From positions 4,092,001-4,156,000 of the forward strand of contig NZ_CP106951.1 of assembly GCF_030419005.1 (NCBI RefSeq): a stretch of DNA of 64,000 bases. The letters run 5' to 3'. This DNA is from Eleftheria terrae (GTDB lineage: Bacteria > Pseudomonadota > Gammaproteobacteria > Burkholderiales > Burkholderiaceae_C). Position numbers and translations under genes: made by a program. The notes beneath the pieces were generated by a model, which saw only the letters and a list, made by a program, of their open reading frames with translations, searched no databases and was not told the origin of the DNA. Within the stretch, counting starts at the first letter, position 1. Every line of letters starts with the position of its first letter. This document shows, in pieces, positions 8,143 through 17,115 of the stretch.

Positions 8143-9585
8143 ATGTTGATGTTGGCCTTGACTTGCCGACGAGTGAACGAGATGGAGCCCGGCCTCGCCG
8201 CGGCCGTGCTCAAGGGGCAGCTGGCGGATGCGGTGCGGCTGGGCAGCGAGCGCTTCGAGCGCACGGCCACCACCGCGACGGCCTCGCAGCGTGCCGCGCT
8301 GGGCCAGCTGGTGGGCCGCGCGCTGCTCGCACTGGGCCGCGAGGAAGAGGCGGAGGAGCTGTTCCAGCGCCTGCACAAGATCTACGAGACCTGTTCCCGC
8401 TCGACGGTGCGCTGGCAGTCCTCGCTGGACCAGGCGGCGCTGTTCCTGCACCTCAACCGCATCGGGCGGGCGGCAGAAGCCTTCAACGTGGTGGCCGATG
8501 ACGACAGCGCCCCGGCCGTGCTGCGGGCCGAGGCGCTGGCCGGCCTGTCGATTGCGCTGCATCGCTCCAGCGAGCACCGCCGCTCGATGCACACGCTCAA
8601 TGAAGCCCGCCGCCTGGCCCAGCAGGAGCGGCTCGAAGGCACCGGTGAACTGCTCGACGCGCTGGGCCTGGAGCTGACCGGGCAGTGCTTCTTCCAGGCC
8701 GAGGAGTTGCGCGAGCAGGCGCATGGCTGCGAAGCCGCCGCGCCGCCGGTGGATCCGGCACCGCTGCGCCGGCAGCTGGCGGCGGCCATTGCCCGCCTCG
8801 GCTCGGCCGAGCTCGTGCAGCGCCGGCTGCGCTACGTGGAGGCGCTGCTGTGCGACGCGGTCGGCTCGGCCGCCGGCCGGGCCCGGCTCAACGACGAGCT
8901 GCGCTGGTTGCGTGAGCAGAAGCTGGTGGCCTTCGAGCAGCTGGCCCGGGTGGAGGCCGGCATGGTGCTGGTGCACCACGGCGACAGCCGCGCCGCCTGC
9001 GACATGCTGGGCGCGCTGGTCTACGACGAGCAGCAGATGCGCCGCCACCGCTACGCGCTGGAGCTGAAGTACTGCATGTCCAAGGTGCACGCGCTGGCCG
9101 GCCGGCATGGCGATGCGCTGCGCCTGTACAAGGACTATGTGATGCAGGCGCTGCATTCGCTGAAGAAGGAGTGGTTCCAGATCCCGCGCTCGCGCTTCCT
9201 CGAGAAGCACGAGCTGGCCGAGCAGAGCGACGCCGCCAAGCTGCGCCTGCCGCTGCGCTATCGCAAGGCCTACCAGTACATCGTCGAGCACCTGGACGAC
9301 CGCAACCTGTCGATCCGCCAGGTGGCGGCCCACATCGACGTCACCGAGCGGGCCCTGCAGATGGCCTTCCGCACCTACCTCGGGATGACACCGGCCGAGC
9401 TGATCCGCAGCCGCCGCATGGAGCGCATCCGCAGCGAGCTCAAGAGCGGCGCCGGCAGCGAAGGCGTGCTGGAGGTCGCCTCACGCTGGGGGCTGACCAA
9501 CCGCTCGACGCTGGCTCACAACTATCGCCAGCAGTTCGACGAGACGCCCTCGGCCACCCTGCGCGGTGCGGTGGTGGCGGCATGA
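8143..9585 (+). CDS. hrpB: HrpB/HrpX-type AraC-family activator of the T3SS
   Basis: This 480-residue protein has a TPR-like helical N-terminal region (about 1-370) and an AraC double helix-turn-helix at the C-terminus, entered through LPLRYRKAYQYIVEHLDD and ending in the FDETPSATLR segment. Length and layout match HrpB of Ralstonia (477 residues) and HrpX of Xanthomonas, which bind PIP boxes. The start at 8143 has a strong Shine-Dalgarno GGAGGTGAAG; an in-frame ATG at 8107 has none. The stop overlaps the next gene (ATGA). It is the likely activator of the four PIP-box promoters in this window. Confidence 0.93.
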   Translation: MLMLALTCRRVNEMEPGLAAAVLKGQLADAVRLGSERFERTATTATASQRAALGQLVGRALLALGREEEAEELFQRLHKIYETCSRSTVRWQSSLDQAALFLHLNRIGRAAEAFNVVADDDSAPAVLRAEALAGLSIALHRSSEHRRSMHTLNEARRLAQQERLEGTGELLDALGLELTGQCFFQAEELREQAHGCEAAAPPVDPAPLRRQLAAAIARLGSAELVQRRLRYVEALLCDAVGSAAGRARLNDELRWLREQKLVAFEQLARVEAGMVLVHHGDSRAACDMLGALVYDEQQMRRHRYALELKYCMSKVHALAGRHGDALRLYKDYVMQALHSLKKEWFQIPRSRFLEKHELAEQSDAAKLRLPLRYRKAYQYIVEHLDDRNLSIRQVAAHIDVTERALQMAFRTYLGMTPAELIRSRRMERIRSELKSGAGSEGVLEVASRWGLTNRSTLAHNYRQQFDETPSATLRGAVVAA

Positions 9586-10328
9586 CGGCCGCCGCGATGC
9601 AGCTGGCCGCCACTGCGGCTGCTGGTGGCGGCTGGGAGGCGACGGCCATGCAGGTGCTGAGCGACGAATACCAGGCCGCCACCACCGAGGCCGTGCCGGC
9701 CGGCGAGCCGGCCGCCACCCGCCGCTACTTCCGCCGCTACGAAATCCGTGCCGCCGCGCTGCCGCCCGCGGCCGAAGCCGTGGCCTGCAGCAAGGGCTGC
9801 AGCTACTGCTGCCACCTCAGGGTGTCGGCCCCGGCCCACGAAGTCTTCCTGCTGGCCGATGCGCTGCTCGCCATGGACGATGGCGCGCAGCGCGCCGAGC
9901 GGCTGGCCCGGCTGCGCGAGAACGCCGCCCGCGTGGCCGCGATGGACCGCCAGCGCCACTGGAGCACGCCGCTGCGGTGCGCCTTCCTGGGCCCGGACGG
10001 CGCCTGCGGCAGCTACGAGAGCCGCCCGTCCAGCTGCCGGCGCTACCACTCGCTGTCGGCGCAGGCCTGCAAGGCATCCTTCGATGCGCCGCAGGACCTG
10101 CACAGCCGCATTCGCCTGTCGACGCCGCAGCTGGTGTTCGACATGGCGCAGTACCTCGGCTTCCGGCGTGCGCTGTCCGACAGCGGCCTGGACACCACGC
10201 AGTACGAGCTCAACACCGCGCTGTGCGAGGCGCTGGACGATCCGCAGGGCAGCCGTGACCGCTTCCGGCGCGGCCAGCGGGCCTTCCTGCAGGCGGCGGT
10301 GACGGCCGAAGGCGAGCACGCCGTCTGA
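9582..10328 (+). CDS. YkgJ-family cysteine-cluster protein coupled to hrpB
   Basis: This 248-residue protein carries the YkgJ-type metal-binding cysteine cluster: CSKGCSYCCHL near residue 67, then CAFLG..GACGSYESRPSSCRRYHS near 130-150. Family members are predicted Zn or Fe chelating proteins with little biochemical work. It overlaps hrpB by 4 nt, so the two are made together. A role in metal sensing or modification of T3SS activity is only inferred from this coupling. Confidence 0.8.
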   Translation: MTAAAMQLAATAAAGGGWEATAMQVLSDEYQAATTEAVPAGEPAATRRYFRRYEIRAAALPPAAEAVACSKGCSYCCHLRVSAPAHEVFLLADALLAMDDGAQRAERLARLRENAARVAAMDRQRHWSTPLRCAFLGPDGACGSYESRPSSCRRYHSLSAQACKASFDAPQDLHSRIRLSTPQLVFDMAQYLGFRRALSDSGLDTTQYELNTALCEALDDPQGSRDRFRRGQRAFLQAAVTAEGEHAV

Positions 10329-10353
10329 AGCGCATGGCGCGCGCCACCCGGCC

Positions 10354-11079
10354 ATGACCCCGATTGCGCCACCCGGCCCCGAGCGTGCCCCGCCGCCCCC
10401 GGAGGCCGCCGTGCCGACGGCTGCGGCCCGCAGCCGCGCGCGCGGCGAAGCGGTGGCTCAGCGCAGCGCGGTCAGCGCCGCGGCCCACCAGGTGTGGGCA
10501 GCGGTGACACGCAGCGTCAGCCGCAGCATTGCCGCCGAGGCAGACGGCGACGACCTGTGCATCACCGAAGTCGAGGTGGGCGGCCTGGCCGCTGGCGAGG
10601 ACAGCGATGTCGGTGACTGCGCTTCGGCCACGGACGACGGCGCGGCTGGCAGCGAGCCGCCGGTCCATCCGCCGCAGCGCCTCGCACCGCGCCGCCCGCG
10701 GGTGCCGGAGCCGGCGCCGCGTGCCGCGCCGGCGCCGCCACCCGCCACGCCACGGCGCCGCCGCAAGCCCCGCCGTGCGCCGCTGGCAGGCGGCGAGGAT
10801 GCCTGGCTGGACACCGTCTGCGAGCCATTGCCGCCCTGGGTGCTGGACGATGCGCGCAGCGACGACACGGCGGTGGCCGCGGTGGCACCGGTGCGCGCGC
10901 CGCTGGAGGTGCGCCGCACCGAGCTGCCGGCCGACGGCGGCGTGCTGGCCGTCATTGCCTGGGGTTTCGCGGCAGTGGTGGCGGCGGTGCTGGTGGCGGT
11001 GATGCTCGGCCTGGCCCGGGCCCCGGCCGACCCACCCCGCGAGGACCCGCAGCAGGCCGAGCCGGCGCCGCGGCGCTGA
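10354..11079 (+). CDS. Pro/Arg-rich protein with one C-terminal membrane helix
   Basis: This 241-residue protein starts 25 nt after the YkgJ-like gene. Most of it is low complexity (Pro, Ala, Arg) and probably disordered. One clear membrane helix lies near residues 193-217 (VLAVIAWGFAAVVAAVLVAV), leaving a short basic/acidic tail. I do not recognise a family. It is the last gene of the hrpB unit and ends in a strong hairpin. Tail-anchored topology is inferred. The ATG has no clear ribosome-binding site. Confidence 0.55.
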   Translation: MTPIAPPGPERAPPPPEAAVPTAAARSRARGEAVAQRSAVSAAAHQVWAAVTRSVSRSIAAEADGDDLCITEVEVGGLAAGEDSDVGDCASATDDGAAGSEPPVHPPQRLAPRRPRVPEPAPRAAPAPPPATPRRRRKPRRAPLAGGEDAWLDTVCEPLPPWVLDDARSDDTAVAAVAPVRAPLEVRRTELPADGGVLAVIAWGFAAVVAAVLVAVMLGLARAPADPPREDPQQAEPAPRR

Positions 11080-11092
11080 ACAGCGCCGCGGC
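11067..11092. terminator. Bidirectional hairpin between convergent genes
   Basis: A 12-bp GC stem (11067-11078 with 11081-11092, 2-nt AA turn) overlaps the TGA of the gene ending at 11079 and lies 9 nt from the stop of the convergent gene at 11102. There is no T tract on either side, so its strength as an intrinsic terminator is uncertain. Confidence 0.55.
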
Positions 11093-11101
11093 CTGGCCGG
11101 C

Positions 11102-13726
11102 TCAGGGCGCGAACACCTCCACTTCGGTGAGCGACAGCGCCTCGCTGCCGTTGAGCCACACCCGCAGGTAGCGGGCACTGCGCTGGCCCGGCACGGCCAG
11201 CTCGATGGCGCGCTCGCCGTCGAGCGACGCCACGTACAGGTCGGTCACCCCCGGGCGCTGGCGTTCGGTCGCCAGGTCGTCACTGCCGAAGGGTGCCTCG
11301 GACAGCAGCACGTGGAAATCGGCCAGCCGCCCGGCGCAGCAGGGGTCGAAGCGGTTCCACAGCCGGATCGACTTCAGCGCCTGCGCGCTGCCCAGGTCCA
11401 CCTGCCACCACGGCTGGCGGCTCGAGGCGGTTTGCGTCACGCTGCCGCCGGCCAGCTCGGCGCCCAGGCCACCATCCACGGCCCGTGACGCCACCGCGCC
11501 GCCGGCGGTGCTCGACTGGCTGGCCGGGCGGTGCAAGGCCAGGTTCAGCGCGCCTTCCTCCACCAGCACCTCGGTGAGCGAGAGCACACGGCGCTCGGCC
11601 TCGCCACCCAGGCCGGCACTGCCGGACAGGTCGGGGTCCGGCTCGCGCCGCACCACGATGCTGCGGCCGCGCACCGCGGTGCCCGCCAGGTCGGTGAGGT
11701 CGATGTGCAAGCGGTCGGGCGAGGCCAGCTCGTTCTCCGGGTTGAGCAGGGCCGAGGTCCACACCGGTGTGCCGGCGTCGTCCAGCACCGACACCGTGAT
11801 GTCGCGCAGCCGCGTGCGGCAGTCGCCGGTGGCCTCGCAGGAGCCCAGGCGGTTGAACAGGCTGATCTGCGACAGCGGCCGGCTCTGCGGCAGGTCCAGC
11901 CGCCAGCTGGGCGCTACGTCCTTGCCGCCGGTGGCGGTGAAGCCGCTCAGCCGGCCGTCGATGGCGCGGCCGGCCACCGTCTCGCTGCTCCAGGTGGTGG
12001 ACTGGCTCGGGCTGCCCAGCGGGGCGATGTTGCGCGGCTCGGTGCGGAACTCCACCACCGCCGCGGCCGAGGGCACGCCCTGCGTGTCGACCACATGCAG
12101 CTGGTAGTGCCCCGGCGGCACCCGCAGGTTGTCGAGCTGGCTCAGGTGCAGCGTCAACTGCCGGCCGCGCTGGCTGAAGGGCAACGGCACATAGCGCATG
12201 TCGGTGCTGTGGCTGTGCGTCACCGCACCGGCCGAGATCAGGGCGACCGAGGCAATGCGGCGGGCGTCACGCAGCAGCAGCCGGCCGTCGCTGGCCGGTC
12301 CGTAGCCGAAGTAGGGCGGCACGCTGCGGATGCCGGGCCGGTCGGCCCACACCACCTGCCCGTCCGCCGCTCGCCGGAAGAAGTAGGGCGGGAAGAAGAC
12401 CTGCGCGTTCTGTGCATAGATGGGCCCGGGCGAGCCACCGCCGGCGTTGAGCACCGCGCCGCTGGGCAGCAGCATGGCCAGCGAGTGGTAGAGCCGCCGC
12501 TCGGCCGCCGGCGCCAGCAGCCGCCACTGGCCGCTGTCCGGCTGCCACAGCTCGGCCGGGAAGACCGCCTTGGCGCCGTTGTTGCCGACACTGGTGCCGC
12601 TGGTCACCATCACCTGCCCGTCGGGCAGCACCACGGCCGTGCCCCAGTTGCGCGCATGCGCCATCGGCGCCACCGGCATCACCTGCGGCTGCGGGCCGGT
12701 GAAGTCGACCACGGTGGCCTGCGCGGTGGCCGGCGCAGGGTCGACATTGCTCAGCTGCCCGCCGCCCAGCAGCAGCAGCTTGCCGGGCCGGAACATCAGC
12801 CCGGTGCCGCTGACGCCCAGGCGGTGGCCGGTCTCGCCGAGGGCCTCGATGTGGCCATCGCCGGCCGGATCGAGCCGCCACAGGCGGTCGTTGGAGACGC
12901 CCACCACCCGGCCGTCGGCCGCCAGCCAGGCGCGCGGGTACCACCAGCGCGAGTCGAACTTGCCGAACAGCTCGCTGCTCTTGGCACCGCGCAGCAGGCG
13001 CCAGCCGGTGGCGGCAGTGAAGACCTCCGGCGTCTCGGCATACAGCTCGGGCAGCCGCGGCTTGTTGTTGCCGCCCAGCAGCAGGATGCGGTTGTCGCCC
13101 AGGCGCACCAGCGTGGCGTAGTAGCGCGGCAGCTGCGGCTGGGCGGCGCGCAGCCGCAGCAGGTCGCGGTCGGGGTCCCACTGCGTGGTGGCGTAGAGCG
13201 AAGGGTTGTCGCCACCCACCATCAGCACCATGCCGTCCGGCCCCATCGTGCTGGCGGTGCAGAAGCTGTCCACCTTGGTCGGGTTGGGCACCGTGCGGTG
13301 CGCTTCGGGCACCAGGCCGAGGGCCGGGGTCCAGACGTCGAAGGTGCGGGCCTCGGCCTGCTCGATGTCGGGCGGCTGGGTGCCGAAGCTCAGCACCCGG
13401 CCGTCGGGCAGCAAGGTGGCATGCGCGGCCATCACCGGCCACGGGACCAGCGGCGACCACATGCCTTTCTCGGGGGCGTCGGCGGTCGGCGTCAGGGCGC
13501 CCACCAGCGCGTCCTCGCGCGGCGCGATCACCGCCGCCTGGCGGGTGGCGCGCAGGCTGCTCGGGCTGCCGCTGCGGGGGGTGGCCGGTGTGCCCGGTCC
13601 ACTGCCGCCGCTGCCAGCGCCCCCGCCGCCGCAGGCGGCGAGGGCCAGGCTGAGGAAGGCCGGCAATGCGCCCAGCCGGGCGGTGATGCCGGTGGCGTGT
13701 ACCGCCGGAAGACAGTTCCTGTCCAT
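11102..13726 (-). CDS. Secreted galactose-oxidase-like lipoprotein with two discoidin-type domains
   Basis: This 874-residue protein has a lipoprotein signal (LSLALAAC, Cys about residue 32) and a Gly/Ser linker. A Kelch-type AA5 copper radical oxidase domain spans about 85-500, followed by the DUF1929-type fold to about 595 and two F5/8C-like carbohydrate-binding domains (about 600-730 and 735-874, each with RAIDG or RAVDG and W-x-x-DL signatures). The copper-site residues of galactose oxidase are present: Cys in DSFCTAS (156), Tyr in RYYAT, Tyr-His in LYHSL (413-414) and His in VTHSH (504). It may oxidise galactosides or aldehydes of plant polysaccharides. The ATG has GGAGG upstream. No PIP box precedes it. 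Confidence 0.85.
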   Translation of the reverse strand: MDRNCLPAVHATGITARLGALPAFLSLALAACGGGGAGSGGSGPGTPATPRSGSPSSLRATRQAAVIAPREDALVGALTPTADAPEKGMWSPLVPWPVMAAHATLLPDGRVLSFGTQPPDIEQAEARTFDVWTPALGLVPEAHRTVPNPTKVDSFCTASTMGPDGMVLMVGGDNPSLYATTQWDPDRDLLRLRAAQPQLPRYYATLVRLGDNRILLLGGNNKPRLPELYAETPEVFTAATGWRLLRGAKSSELFGKFDSRWWYPRAWLAADGRVVGVSNDRLWRLDPAGDGHIEALGETGHRLGVSGTGLMFRPGKLLLLGGGQLSNVDPAPATAQATVVDFTGPQPQVMPVAPMAHARNWGTAVVLPDGQVMVTSGTSVGNNGAKAVFPAELWQPDSGQWRLLAPAAERRLYHSLAMLLPSGAVLNAGGGSPGPIYAQNAQVFFPPYFFRRAADGQVVWADRPGIRSVPPYFGYGPASDGRLLLRDARRIASVALISAGAVTHSHSTDMRYVPLPFSQRGRQLTLHLSQLDNLRVPPGHYQLHVVDTQGVPSAAAVVEFRTEPRNIAPLGSPSQSTTWSSETVAGRAIDGRLSGFTATGGKDVAPSWRLDLPQSRPLSQISLFNRLGSCEATGDCRTRLRDITVSVLDDAGTPVWTSALLNPENELASPDRLHIDLTDLAGTAVRGRSIVVRREPDPDLSGSAGLGGEAERRVLSLTEVLVEEGALNLALHRPASQSSTAGGAVASRAVDGGLGAELAGGSVTQTASSRQPWWQVDLGSAQALKSIRLWNRFDPCCAGRLADFHVLLSEAPFGSDDLATERQRPGVTDLYVASLDGERAIELAVPGQRSARYLRVWLNGSEALSLTEVEVFAP

Positions 13727-13874
13727 GGTGAGCCTCCACTGAGCCGCGGTCGACGCGGGGCGTCCGCCGCCGCGGCCTGGGCGCACGCCTGGTCCGGTTG
13801 GACTCTCACAGGATAGGAGGGCCGGCGCCCGCCTGCCGGCGCGGACCCCGCGCGCAACAGGGCCGCAACCGGCC

Positions 13875-15491
13875 TCAGCCGCCGAAGAACTTCTTGATGC
13901 CCGCGCCAATGCCGGCGAAGAAGCCCTTCACGCCGCCGCCGGCCTCCTGCTTGGCCTTGTTGAAGGCGTCGCCCACGTTGTTGAAGTGCTGCTTGACCTT
14001 GCCCACCGCGTTCGAGACGCCTTTGACGATCTTCTTGCCGACGTTCTTCACCGCCTTGAAGGCATCCACCAGCGGCTGCACGTTGATGTCGAGCTTGATC
14101 CCGAGCGAGGCGCCGATGCCGAGTGCCGCACCGAGCTTGAGCTCCAGCTTCAGCCGCTTCTTGCCGTTCACCTCCGCCACCGTGGCCGACGCCTTGCCCT
14201 CGATGCCGACGCCGGCCATCACGCCGCCGCTGACGCCGAGCTTGTTGCCGCCGATGCCGGCGCTCAGCTCGCCCTCGGCCTTGGCGCCGGCGAAGGCGCT
14301 GCCGGAGGCTTCGGCACCGGCCTTGAAGCGCATGCCCTCGGCCATCTCGGCCGGCGTGGGGATCTGCACGCCCAGGAAGCCGGTGCCGCCGGCCTCGCCC
14401 CCCAGCATGGCGCGGCCCTTGACGCCGATGCTGGGCGTCAGGTCCAGGTTCACGCCCCCCAGGTTGACCGACTGGCGTGCCGGGCTCAGCTCGGTGCCCG
14501 CCTCGCCGAACAGGCCACCCTTGGCCAGGCCGCCGGCCTGCAGGTTGAGTCCGCCGACGCCTGCATTGGCCCGCCCGTAGCCGCGCGCCTCGGCGCCGGC
14601 CTGTCCTTGCGCGGACGCTTCCACGCTGCCCTTGGAGCCGCTGGCTTTGTAGCTCGCCTCGCCCTTGGCGCCGACCGCCGCCTCGCCGTAGCCGGCCGCG
14701 ACGGCATTGCCGCCCCGCACCTCGGCCAGCTCGCTGGAACGGGCCCAGGCGCCGGTCTGCTCCAGCGTGCGGCTCTGGTTGGCGCCGCTGCCGCTCACCT
14801 GCTCGTGCTTGCTGCCGGCGTGCGAGCTGCGTTCCAGCCCGTTGGCCGGTGCGGCGATCTCGCGCTCGTAGCTGTTGAAGGTCCTGATCGGGTCGGCCTT
14901 GCCGCGTTGCGGCTTTTCGGCCGCCTGCTGACCGCCGGCTTGCGGCGCGCCGGCCTGCGACGGACCACCCGGCGCGGCCGCCTGGCGCGGTGGTGCGGGC
15001 GGGCGGGCCTCCGGCGATGCGGGGGGCGTTGCGACCGGCTTGCCGTGCCGGTCGACTTCCACCGGCTTGCCCATGGCGCCGAAGTACTTTTGCTCCGGCC
15101 GGATCGGGATCGGGATGGCCGCAGGCGGCGCGCCTGCGGCGGCCGGCGACGGCGCAGCGGCCGGACTGCCGGGCGGCGCCAGCAGCTCGGGCAGGGTGGG
15201 CATGCCGCCGTGCGGTGTGAAGGCCGGTGGCGCCAGTGCCGCAAACGGCTGGGCGGTCGGCGCCCCCGGGGCGGTGAAGCCATGCGGCGCCGGGGGGGCG
15301 CTGAAGGCACCGGGCGGCAGGTTGCCCCCGCTCGCGCCGCCGCCGTAGGCGCTGCGCAGGGCCGCCGCCAGCAGCTGGTCCAGCAGGCCTTGCTGGACCC
15401 ACTGCTGCGCCAGCCCGTGGCCGGGCGGGGCGACGTCGGGAGACAGAAGCGGCAGGCTGCTCTCGCGGCTGCCGTTGATCAACACGGTCAT
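13875..15491 (-). CDS. Large Gly/Ala-rich effector or toxin candidate downstream of sctT
   Basis: This 538-residue protein starts MTVLINGSRESSLPLL. Residues 1-200 are Pro/Ala/Gly rich; about 215-460 form repeated short Gly/Ala strands (AVGAKGEASYKASGSKGS, KAGAEASGSAFAGAKAEG); the last 60 residues are basic and amphipathic, ending GIKKFFGG. It has no Cys and no Sec signal peptide. The middle resembles Gly/Ala-rich regions seen in polymorphic toxins, and the tail resembles membrane-active peptides. It lies 139 nt after sctT behind an imperfect PIP box. A T3SS effector or translocated membrane-active protein is inferred; I do not recognise a family. Confidence 0.6.
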   Translation of the reverse strand: MTVLINGSRESSLPLLSPDVAPPGHGLAQQWVQQGLLDQLLAAALRSAYGGGASGGNLPPGAFSAPPAPHGFTAPGAPTAQPFAALAPPAFTPHGGMPTLPELLAPPGSPAAAPSPAAAGAPPAAIPIPIRPEQKYFGAMGKPVEVDRHGKPVATPPASPEARPPAPPRQAAAPGGPSQAGAPQAGGQQAAEKPQRGKADPIRTFNSYEREIAAPANGLERSSHAGSKHEQVSGSGANQSRTLEQTGAWARSSELAEVRGGNAVAAGYGEAAVGAKGEASYKASGSKGSVEASAQGQAGAEARGYGRANAGVGGLNLQAGGLAKGGLFGEAGTELSPARQSVNLGGVNLDLTPSIGVKGRAMLGGEAGGTGFLGVQIPTPAEMAEGMRFKAGAEASGSAFAGAKAEGELSAGIGGNKLGVSGGVMAGVGIEGKASATVAEVNGKKRLKLELKLGAALGIGASLGIKLDINVQPLVDAFKAVKNVGKKIVKGVSNAVGKVKQHFNNVGDAFNKAKQEAGGGVKGFFAGIGAGIKKFFGG

Positions 15492-15564
15492 GGACGACTC
15501 TCCTGGTATGCGCCGCGGCGCAGGTCGCCGCTCGCTCGTGGCGGGCGGGGGATCGGCAGCTCAC

Positions 15565-15626
15565 AGCATGCGAAGCGCGCCCGGGCATGCCGGGCGGGCA
15601 GCGGAAGGCAGGTGCCGGCGAGCGAA
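15565..15626 (-). promoter_or_regulatory. Imperfect PIP box and -10 element before the 538-residue gene
   Basis: On the minus strand, TTCG (15626-15623), 16 nt, TTCC (15606-15603; one mismatch), 32 nt, then CATGCT (15570-15565), which fits YANNNT. It lies in the gap between sctT and the 538-residue gene, 74 nt before its start. The spacing is right but one half-site is imperfect. Confidence 0.5.
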
Positions 15627-15640
15627 GTCGCTACGGCACC
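15611..15640 (-). terminator. Stem-loop at the end of sctT
   Basis: GGTGCCG (15611-15617) pairs with CGGCACC (15634-15640), with an inner AGCGA/TCGCT stem. It covers the sctT stop codon and one half of the imperfect PIP box. No T tract follows, so it may limit rather than end read-through, or protect the operon mRNA 3' end. Confidence 0.4.
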
Positions 15641-16458
15641 GCGCCGGCCTTCAGCCAGCGCACCAGCTCGCTGGCCAGTGGCTTGAGCCCGAGCGCCGGG
15701 CGGGCCTGCTCGAAGAACAGGGCCACCAGCAGCGCCAGCATCAGCAGCGCCACCGCGCCCTTGACTGGCTGGGCCAGGCTGTTGGGCTCCAGCTTGTCGG
15801 CCGTCTTGCCGATCAGGCCGAAGCCCATGTCGATCAGCACCAGCACCAGCAGCACCGGCGCGGCCACCTTCATCACGGTGGTGAGGTAGTGCGTCAGCTG
15901 GAAGGCCAGGAAGTCCTCCAGCGCGGTGGACCAGGTGGGCGTCAGCCGGTCCAGCGGCCACCACAGGAACGACTCGAACAGCAGCCCGGCCAGCACCGTC
16001 ATGCCGCCCAGCAGGTAGAACCCGGCGATCGCCAGCTGCGAGACGAGGTTGCCCACCGGCGTGCTCTGCTCGCCGCTGAGCGGGTTGGTCTGCTGCGCGT
16101 TGTTGTAGCCGGCCTGGTTGTCGATCAGCGTGCCCACGCCCTCGGCCACCCAGAACACCACCGACACCGCGAAGCCGAACAGCACGCCCAGCAGCGCCTC
16201 CTTGGCCAGCAGGGCCAGCAGCATCGGCGTGCCGATGCCCTCCACCACATGCAGCGGCTGGCCCCAGGCGATGAACAGGCCGAAGGTGAGGGCCACGCCG
16301 TTGCGCACGATGCCCTGCAGGCTCTGGTCGGCGGTGGGCGGCATCAGCAGCATGGCGGCATAGCCGCGCAGGCTGCACAGCGCCAGCAGCGTCATCAGGC
16401 TCTTGAGCGATTCGCCGTACTGGATGATGGCCAGCGGGCGCGACAACCATTCGTTCAC
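15631..16458 (-). CDS. sctT: SctT (HrcT), T3SS export gate subunit
   Basis: This 275-residue FliR/SctT family membrane protein has six or more hydrophobic segments and the conserved EGVGTLIDNQAGYNNAQQ region near residue 105. SctT closes the export gate ring with SctR and SctS. It starts with GTG, overlapping the sctO stop (GTGA), and is the last structural gene of the large sctC-to-sctT operon, as in Ralstonia. Confidence 0.94.
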   Translation of the reverse strand: MNEWLSRPLAIIQYGESLKSLMTLLALCSLRGYAAMLLMPPTADQSLQGIVRNGVALTFGLFIAWGQPLHVVEGIGTPMLLALLAKEALLGVLFGFAVSVVFWVAEGVGTLIDNQAGYNNAQQTNPLSGEQSTPVGNLVSQLAIAGFYLLGGMTVLAGLLFESFLWWPLDRLTPTWSTALEDFLAFQLTHYLTTVMKVAAPVLLVLVLIDMGFGLIGKTADKLEPNSLAQPVKGAVALLMLALLVALFFEQARPALGLKPLASELVRWLKAGAVP

Positions 16459-16982
16459 TGCAGGCTCCCGGCCGCCAGCTCGGCCTGCTCACGCGCGCGG
16501 CCGGCCAGGATGCGGGCCACCGCGGCTTCCTCGGACTCCTCGTCCTGGCTGTCCTCCTGCGCCAGCTCCTGGGCCTGCAGCAGCGCCCGGCGGCGCGCCT
16601 CGATGTGCTCGACCTGCTGCTGGGCGCGCTTGACGGCCTGGCGCCTGAGCAGCAGCAGCTGCTCGGCGTCGGCGCACTGCTGGCTGGCCGCCTGCACGGC
16701 CTGCGCGGCCTGCTGGTGGCGGGTCTTGAGGGTGTCCAGCACATGCTGGAAGGTGACGATGTCGGCGGCGTTGAAGCCTTCGGCGCGCATGGACAGCGCC
16801 TCCATCTTGTCGAAGCAGGCCTGCTGCTCGTCGCGGCAGGCCTGCTCGTGCTGCTCGGCCTGCGCCTGCGCCGCGCGGCAGGCGGCCAGCACGGACTGCT
16901 GCTGCACCACCTCGGCCTCCGCCTGCTCCACGCGGCGGCGCTTGGCCCACAGCAGGACCTTGAGGGCCTGCGGGCTGCTCAT
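16455..16982 (-). CDS. sctO: SctO (HrpB7), T3SS stalk protein
   Basis: This 175-residue, almost wholly helical coiled-coil protein is rich in Gln, Glu, Ala and Arg. It sits between sctN and sctT, the position of hrpB7 in Hrp2 loci and of FliJ/SctO functionally. SctO links the ATPase hexamer to SctV. Sequence is poorly conserved in this family, so the call rests on length, coiled-coil character and position. AGGAG lies 8 nt before ATG. A gap of 133 nt separates it from sctN, with no gene I can support. Confidence 0.85.
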   Translation of the reverse strand: MSSPQALKVLLWAKRRRVEQAEAEVVQQQSVLAACRAAQAQAEQHEQACRDEQQACFDKMEALSMRAEGFNAADIVTFQHVLDTLKTRHQQAAQAVQAASQQCADAEQLLLLRRQAVKRAQQQVEHIEARRRALLQAQELAQEDSQDEESEEAAVARILAGRAREQAELAAGSLQ

Positions 16983-17115
16983 CGGCGCGGCTCCTGGCGC
17001 TGCGGCGCGCCGTTGGCGTCTCGCGGCCGCCGGCTGCGGGGGGCGGCGGAGGCGGTGTGCTGCGCCAACGGGCGCCGCACCAGCGCGCGCTGCGCGCCAC
17101 CGCGGGGCCCGGCCC

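Noticed and set aside
11531..13816. Long plus-strand open frame opposite the galactose-oxidase-like gene
   Set aside because: No domain pattern; antisense shadow of a gene with conserved copper ligands.
15571..15594. Second PIP-like pair before the 538-residue gene (CCCG-N16-TTCG on the minus strand)
   Set aside because: One half-site has two mismatches and it lies where the better candidate at 15603-15626 already places its -10 element.
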